Notes under the pieces: generated by a model
What the model was told of the DNA's origin: nothing
Databases searched by the model: none
Seen by the model: only the letters and a program-made list of their open reading frames with translations
Assembly: GCF_014633365.1 (NCBI RefSeq)
Contig: NW_026267117.1
Span: forward strand, 186,001 to 250,000
Reading direction: 5' to 3'
Source: Diospyros lotus
Taxonomy: Eukaryota > Streptophyta > Magnoliopsida > Ericales > Ebenaceae
DNA: 64,000 nt
Position numbers and translations under genes: made by a program
In this document: positions 59,450-64,000 of the stretch, one piece after another
Layout: each line of letters starts with the position of its first letter
Position numbering within the stretch: position 1 is the stretch's first letter

Positions 59450-61280
59450 TTTTATTTGGAAGTGTAATTGAAATCTTGACAAGATTAGGGGTTTAATGTG
59501 ATTTTCAGTACAATTATGAGTAATCGAATCGATTCCAGGGAGTGCTCCGTAACCAAGATATCTAAAAACAATTATATGATATGAAGCAGAATTTATATAC
59601 GATGATTATGACATTGAAAAAAATCTGATCGAAAACGGTTTGTTGTGCTGCTAAAATTCTGGCCAAAAAGTCGAATCGTCGTAATTCATTTACAAAAAGT
59701 CAATAGAACTCGGAATACACTTTAATTTTGTTAGTAAAACAACCTTCTGGTTGTTTCATGTTGATACAAAAGTATTATCAATCAAATCGAACAATCGGAC
59801 GTATGTGTAATTTCTTCATTTTTCCCATGATTGGTCGAAAAAAAAATTTCCTTTTTTTTTTTTAAATTTCAATGGTGAAATCAGGATAATTTCTTATGGT
59901 TTTAACTGTAATTTTATTTGGAAGTGTAATTGAAATCTTCACAAGATTAGGGTTTAACGTGATTTTCGGTACAATTATGAGTAATTGAATAGATCGTAGG
60001 GATGCTCTGTAACCAAAATATCGAAAAAAAATTATATGATATGAACCAGAATTTCTATATGATGATTATGAAATGGAAAAAAAATCTGATCGGAAATAGT
60101 TTTTTGTGCAGCTAAAATTCCGATCGAAAAGTCGAACTGTCGTAATTCAATAATAAAAAGTTAATAGAAGTCGGAATACACTTTAATTTAGTTTGTAGAA
60201 CAACCTTTTTGTTGTTTCATGTTGAAACAAAAGTATTAGCTATCAAATCGAACACAAGGGCGTAAGTGAAATTTCTTCATTTTTCGCGTGATTAGGGAAA
60301 AAAAATTTTCTTTTTTTTTTTTTAATTCTCAATGGTGGAATGAAGATAATTTCTTATGGTTTTAAGTGTAATTTGATTTGGAAGTGTAATTGAAATCTTG
60401 ACAAAATTAGGGGTTTAACGTGATTTTCGGTACAATTATGAGTAATCGAATTAATTCTAGGGATTGCTCCGTAACCGAGATATATCTAAAAAGAATTATA
60501 TGATATGAAGCAGAATTTCTATACGATGATTATGACATTGAAAAAAATCGGATCGGAAACGATTTTTTGTGCTGCTAAAATTTCGGCCGAAAAGTCGAAT
60601 CGTCGTAATTCATTTACAAAAAGTCAATAGAACTCGGAATAAACTTTAATTTAGTTATTAAAACAACCTTTTGGTTGTTTCATCTTGAAACAAAAGTATT
60701 ACCGATCAAATCGAACAGTGGGACGTATGTTTAATTTCTTCATTTTTCTTGTGATTAGGCATAATTTTTTTTTTTATTAATTTTCAATGGTGGAATGAAG
60801 ATAATTTCATATGGTTTTATGTGTAATTTTATTTGTAAGTGTAATTGAAATCTTGACAGGATTAGGTGTATAACGTGATTTTCGACACAATTATGAGTAA
60901 TCGAATCGATTCTAGGGAGTGCTCCGTAACCAAGATATATCTAAATAGAATTATATGATATGAAGCAGAATTTCTATACGATGATTATGACATTGAAAAA
61001 AATCTGACCGGAAACGGTTTTTTGTGCTGCTAAAATTCAGGCCGAAAAGTCGAACCGTCATAATTCATTTATAAAAAGTCAATAGAACTCAGAATACACT
61101 TTAATTTAGTTATTAAAACAACCTTCTGGTTGTTTCATGTTGAAACAAAAGTATTATCAATCAAATCGAACAATTGGACGTATGATTAATTTCTTCACTT
61201 TTCCCGTGATTGGTCGAATTTTTTTTTTTTTTTAATTTTCAATGGTGGAATGAAGATAATTTCATATGGTTTTAAGTGTA
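59450..61280 (+). repeat. Four-monomer higher-order unit, copy 1 (satellite B)
   Basis: It matches the following 1.83 kb nearly base for base at a constant offset of 1829-1832 bp. Examples: AGATCGTAGGGATGCTC (59991 and 61821), TATGGTTTTATGTGTAAT (60810 and 62640) and GATTAGGTGTATAACG (60860 and 62690). The left edge is approximate. Confidence 0.85.
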
Positions 61281-63110
61281 ATTTTATTTGTAAGTATAAT
61301 TGAAATCTTAACAAGATTAGGTGTTTAACGTGATTTTCGGTACAATTATGAGTAATCGAATCGATTCCAGAGAGTGCTCCGTAACCAAGATATCTAAAAA
61401 CAATTATATGATATGAAGCAGAATTTATATACGATGATTATGACATTGAAAAAAAACTGATCGAAAACGATTTGTTGTGCTGCTAAAATTCTGGCCAAAA
61501 AGTCGAATCGTCGTAATTCATTTACAAAAAGTCAATAGAACTCGGAATACACTTTAATTTTGTTAGTAAAACAACCTTCTGGTTGTTTCATGTTGATACA
61601 AAAGTATTATCAATCAAATCGAACAATCGGACGTATGTGTAATTTCTTCATTTTTCCCGTGATTGGTCGAAAAAAAATTTCCTTTTTTTTTTAAATTTCA
61701 ATGGTGAAATCAGGATAATTTCTTATGGTTTTAACTATAATTTTATTTGGAAGTGTAATTGAAATCTTCACAAGATTAGGGTTTAACGTGATTTTCGGTA
61801 CAATTATGAGTAATTGAATAGATCGTAGGGATGCTCCGTAACCAAAATATCTAAAAAAAATTATATGATATGAACCAGAATTTCTATATGATGATTATGA
61901 AATGGAAAAAAAATCTGATCGGAAATAGTTTTTTGTGCAGCTAAAATTCCGACCGAAAAGTCGAACTGTCGTAATTCAGTAATAAAAAGTTAATAGAAGT
62001 CGGAATACACTTTGATTTAGTTTGTAGAACAACCTTTTTGTTGTTTCATGTTGAAACAAAAGTATTAGCTATCAAATCGAACACAAGGGCGTAAGTGAAA
62101 TTTCTTCATTTTTCGCGTGATTAGGGAAAAAAAATTTTCTTTTTTTTTTTTTTAATTCTCAATGGTGGAATGAAGATAATTTCTTATGGTTTTAAGTGTA
62201 ATTTTATTTGGAAGTGTAATTGAAATCTTGACAAAATTAGGGGTTTAACGTGATTTTCGGTACAATTATGAGTAATCGAATTGATTCTAGGGAGTGCTCC
62301 GTAACCGAGATATATCTAAAAAGAATTATATGATATGAAGCAGAATTTCTATACGATGATTATGACATTGAAAAAAATCGGATCGGAAACGATTTTTTGT
62401 GCTGCTAAAATTTCGGCCGAAAAGTCGAATCGTCGTAATTCATTTACAAAAAGTCAATAGAACTCGGAATACACTTTAATTTAGTTATTAAAACAACCTT
62501 TTGGTTGTTTCATCTTGAAACAAAAGTATTACCGATCAAATCGAACAGTGGGACGTATGTTTAATTTCTTCATTTTTCTTGTGATTAGGCATAATTTTTT
62601 TTTTTATTAATTTTCAATGGTGGAATGAAGATAATTTCATATGGTTTTATGTGTAATTTTATTTGTAAGTGTAATTGAAATCTTGACAGGATTAGGTGTA
62701 TAACGTGATTTTCGACACAATTATGAGTAATCGAATCGATTCTAGGGAGTGCTCCGTAACCAAGATATATGTAAATAGAATTATATGATATGAAGCAGAA
62801 TTTCTATATGATGATTATGACATTGAAAAAAATCTGATCGGAAACGGTTTTTTGTGCTGCTAAAATTCAGGCCGAAAAGTCGAACCGTCGTAATTCATTT
62901 ATAAAAAGTTAATAGAACTCAGAATACACTTTAATTTAGGTATTAAAACAACCTTCTGGTTGTTTCATGTTGAAACAAAAGTATTATCAATCAAATCGAA
63001 CAATTGGACGTATGATTAATTTTTTCATTTTTCCCGTGATTGGTCGAATTTTTTTTTTTTTTTAATTTTCAATGGTGGAATGAAGATAATTTCATATGGT
63101 TTTAAGTGTA
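61281..63110 (+). repeat. Four-monomer higher-order unit, copy 2 (satellite B)
   Basis: Tandem copy of 59450-61280. Similarity drops after about 63170, where the first copy has GATTCCAGAGAG and the second GATTCTAGGGAG at the matching place. It is the youngest-looking duplication in the window. Confidence 0.85.
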
Positions 63111-64000
63111 ATTTTATTTGTAAGTATAATTGAAATCTTGACAAGATAAGGTGTTTAACGTTATTTTCGGTACAATTATGAGTAATCGAATTGATTCTAG
63201 GGAGTGCTCCGTAACCAAGATATATCTAAAAAGAATTATATGATATGAAGCAGAATTTCTATACGATGATTATGGCATTAAAAAAATCTGATCGGAAACG
63301 ATTTTTTGTGCTGCTAAAATTCCGGTCGAAAAGTCGAATCATCGTAATTCATTTACAAAAAGTCAATAGAACTTGGAATACACTTTAATTCAGTTATTAA
63401 AACAACCTTCTGGTTGTTTCATGTTGAAACAAAAGTATTACCGATCAAATCGAACAATTGGACGTATGTTTAATTTCTTTGTTTTTCCCGTGACTGGTCG
63501 AATTTGTTTTTTTTTTTTTTATTTCCAATGGTGGAATGAAGATAATTTCATATGGTTTTAAGCGTAATTTTATTTGGAAGTGTAATTGAAATCTTGACAA
63601 GATTAGGGGTTTAACGTGATTTTCGATACAATTATGAGTAATCGAATCGATTCTAGGGAGTGCTCCGTAACCAAGATATCTAAAAAAAATTATATGATAT
63701 GAAGCAGAATTTCTATACGATGATTATGACATTGAAAAAATTCTGATCGGAAACGATTTTTTGTGCTGCTAAAATTTCGGTCGAAAAGTCGAATCGTCGA
63801 AATTCTTTTACAAAAAGTCAATAGAACTTGGAATACACTTTAATTTAGTTAGTAAAACAACCTTCTGGTTGTTTCATGTTGAAACAAAAGTATTACCGAT
63901 TAAATCGAACAATCGAACGTATGTGTAATTTCTTCATTTTTGCAGTATTTGGTAAAAAAAAAAATTCTTTTTTTTAAAATTTTCAATGGTGGAATTAGGA

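Larger units (their letters stand above)
41917..64000 (+). repeat. Satellite B array, about 48 monomers of roughly 458 bp, continues past the window
   Basis: Monomer starts, marked by CATATGGTTTTAAG, fall at about 41922, 42382, 42842, 43301, 43751 and 44210, and on to the window end, all in one orientation. Landmarks in order: GATTAGGGGTTTAACGTGAT, GAGTAACCGAATCGATT, AGGGAGTGCTCCGTAACC, TCTATACGATGATTATGACA, CAGCTAAAATTCCGG, GAAAAGTCGAATCGTCG, GGAATACACTTTAATTTAGT, AACAACCTTTTGGTTGTT, GATCAAATCGAAC, and a poly-A/poly-T spacer of varying length. Two monomer types (…GTTTGTAGAACAACC with GAAGTCGG, and …GTTAGTAAAACAACC with GAACTCGG) often alternate. No gene or insertion is seen in 22 kb. Short frames at 42768, 52082, 54795 and 63373 are satellite sequence. 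Confidence 0.95.

Noticed and set aside
42768..63561. Small frames of 62-82 codons repeated at several places
   Set aside because: They occur at the same position in satellite B monomers and are interrupted in most other monomers.

Overview
The window is intergenic DNA from a plant nuclear genome, almost certainly an angiosperm. It holds no intact host gene and no tRNA, rRNA or CRISPR array. The plant assignment rests on Ty3/gypsy chromovirus pol remnants of the Tekay/Del type, long LTRs with TGTAA...TTACA ends, a primer-binding site complementary to initiator Met-tRNA, SIRE-like and other Ty1/copia LTRs, a non-autonomous hAT element, and two long AT-rich satellite arrays. The combination suggests pericentromeric or centromeric heterochromatin. 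The species cannot be named from sequence alone.

Layout. 1-8833: the 3' part of a decayed plus-strand chromovirus (protease, RT, RNase H, integrase, chromodomain, polypurine tract, 3' LTR). Its chromodomain is split by a 3.07-kb minus-strand solo LTR (3208-6277). 8834-9560: a minus-strand PR-RT fragment of another gypsy element. About 9561-13510: a second plus-strand chromovirus lacking its 5' half, interrupted by a solo LTR (10277-11643), with its own 3' LTR cut off after about 100 bp. 13511-32399: satellite A, a roughly 187-bp monomer with partial dimer periodicity. It was once one array and is now split by four LTR insertions, one carrying a nested copia solo LTR and one a nested hAT element. 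32400-41916: a nest of LTRs, namely two solo LTRs with perfect target duplications, a degenerate minus-strand LTR, an LTR followed by a primer-binding site, and an LTR tail. 41917-64000: satellite B, a roughly 458-bp monomer in one orientation, with higher-order duplications and no insertion, running off the window end.

Main result. Satellite B is collinear with the U3 region of the gypsy LTRs beside it: several motifs recur at identical spacing (9, 14, 26, 67 and 127 bp). It therefore looks like a satellite born from an LTR, and it begins directly at the end of a related LTR. Each sampled monomer also carries one or two short hairpins that are weaker in the LTR counterpart. Other points: nine solo LTRs with recognisable target duplications and no complete element; arrays of TCGA-centred palindromes in three unrelated LTR families; a tRNA B-box-like motif near the 3' end of most gypsy LTRs; and a GC-rich possible captured gene piece inside the hAT element.

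All repeat comparisons were made by eye. Boundaries marked by target-site duplications are exact; others are approximate.
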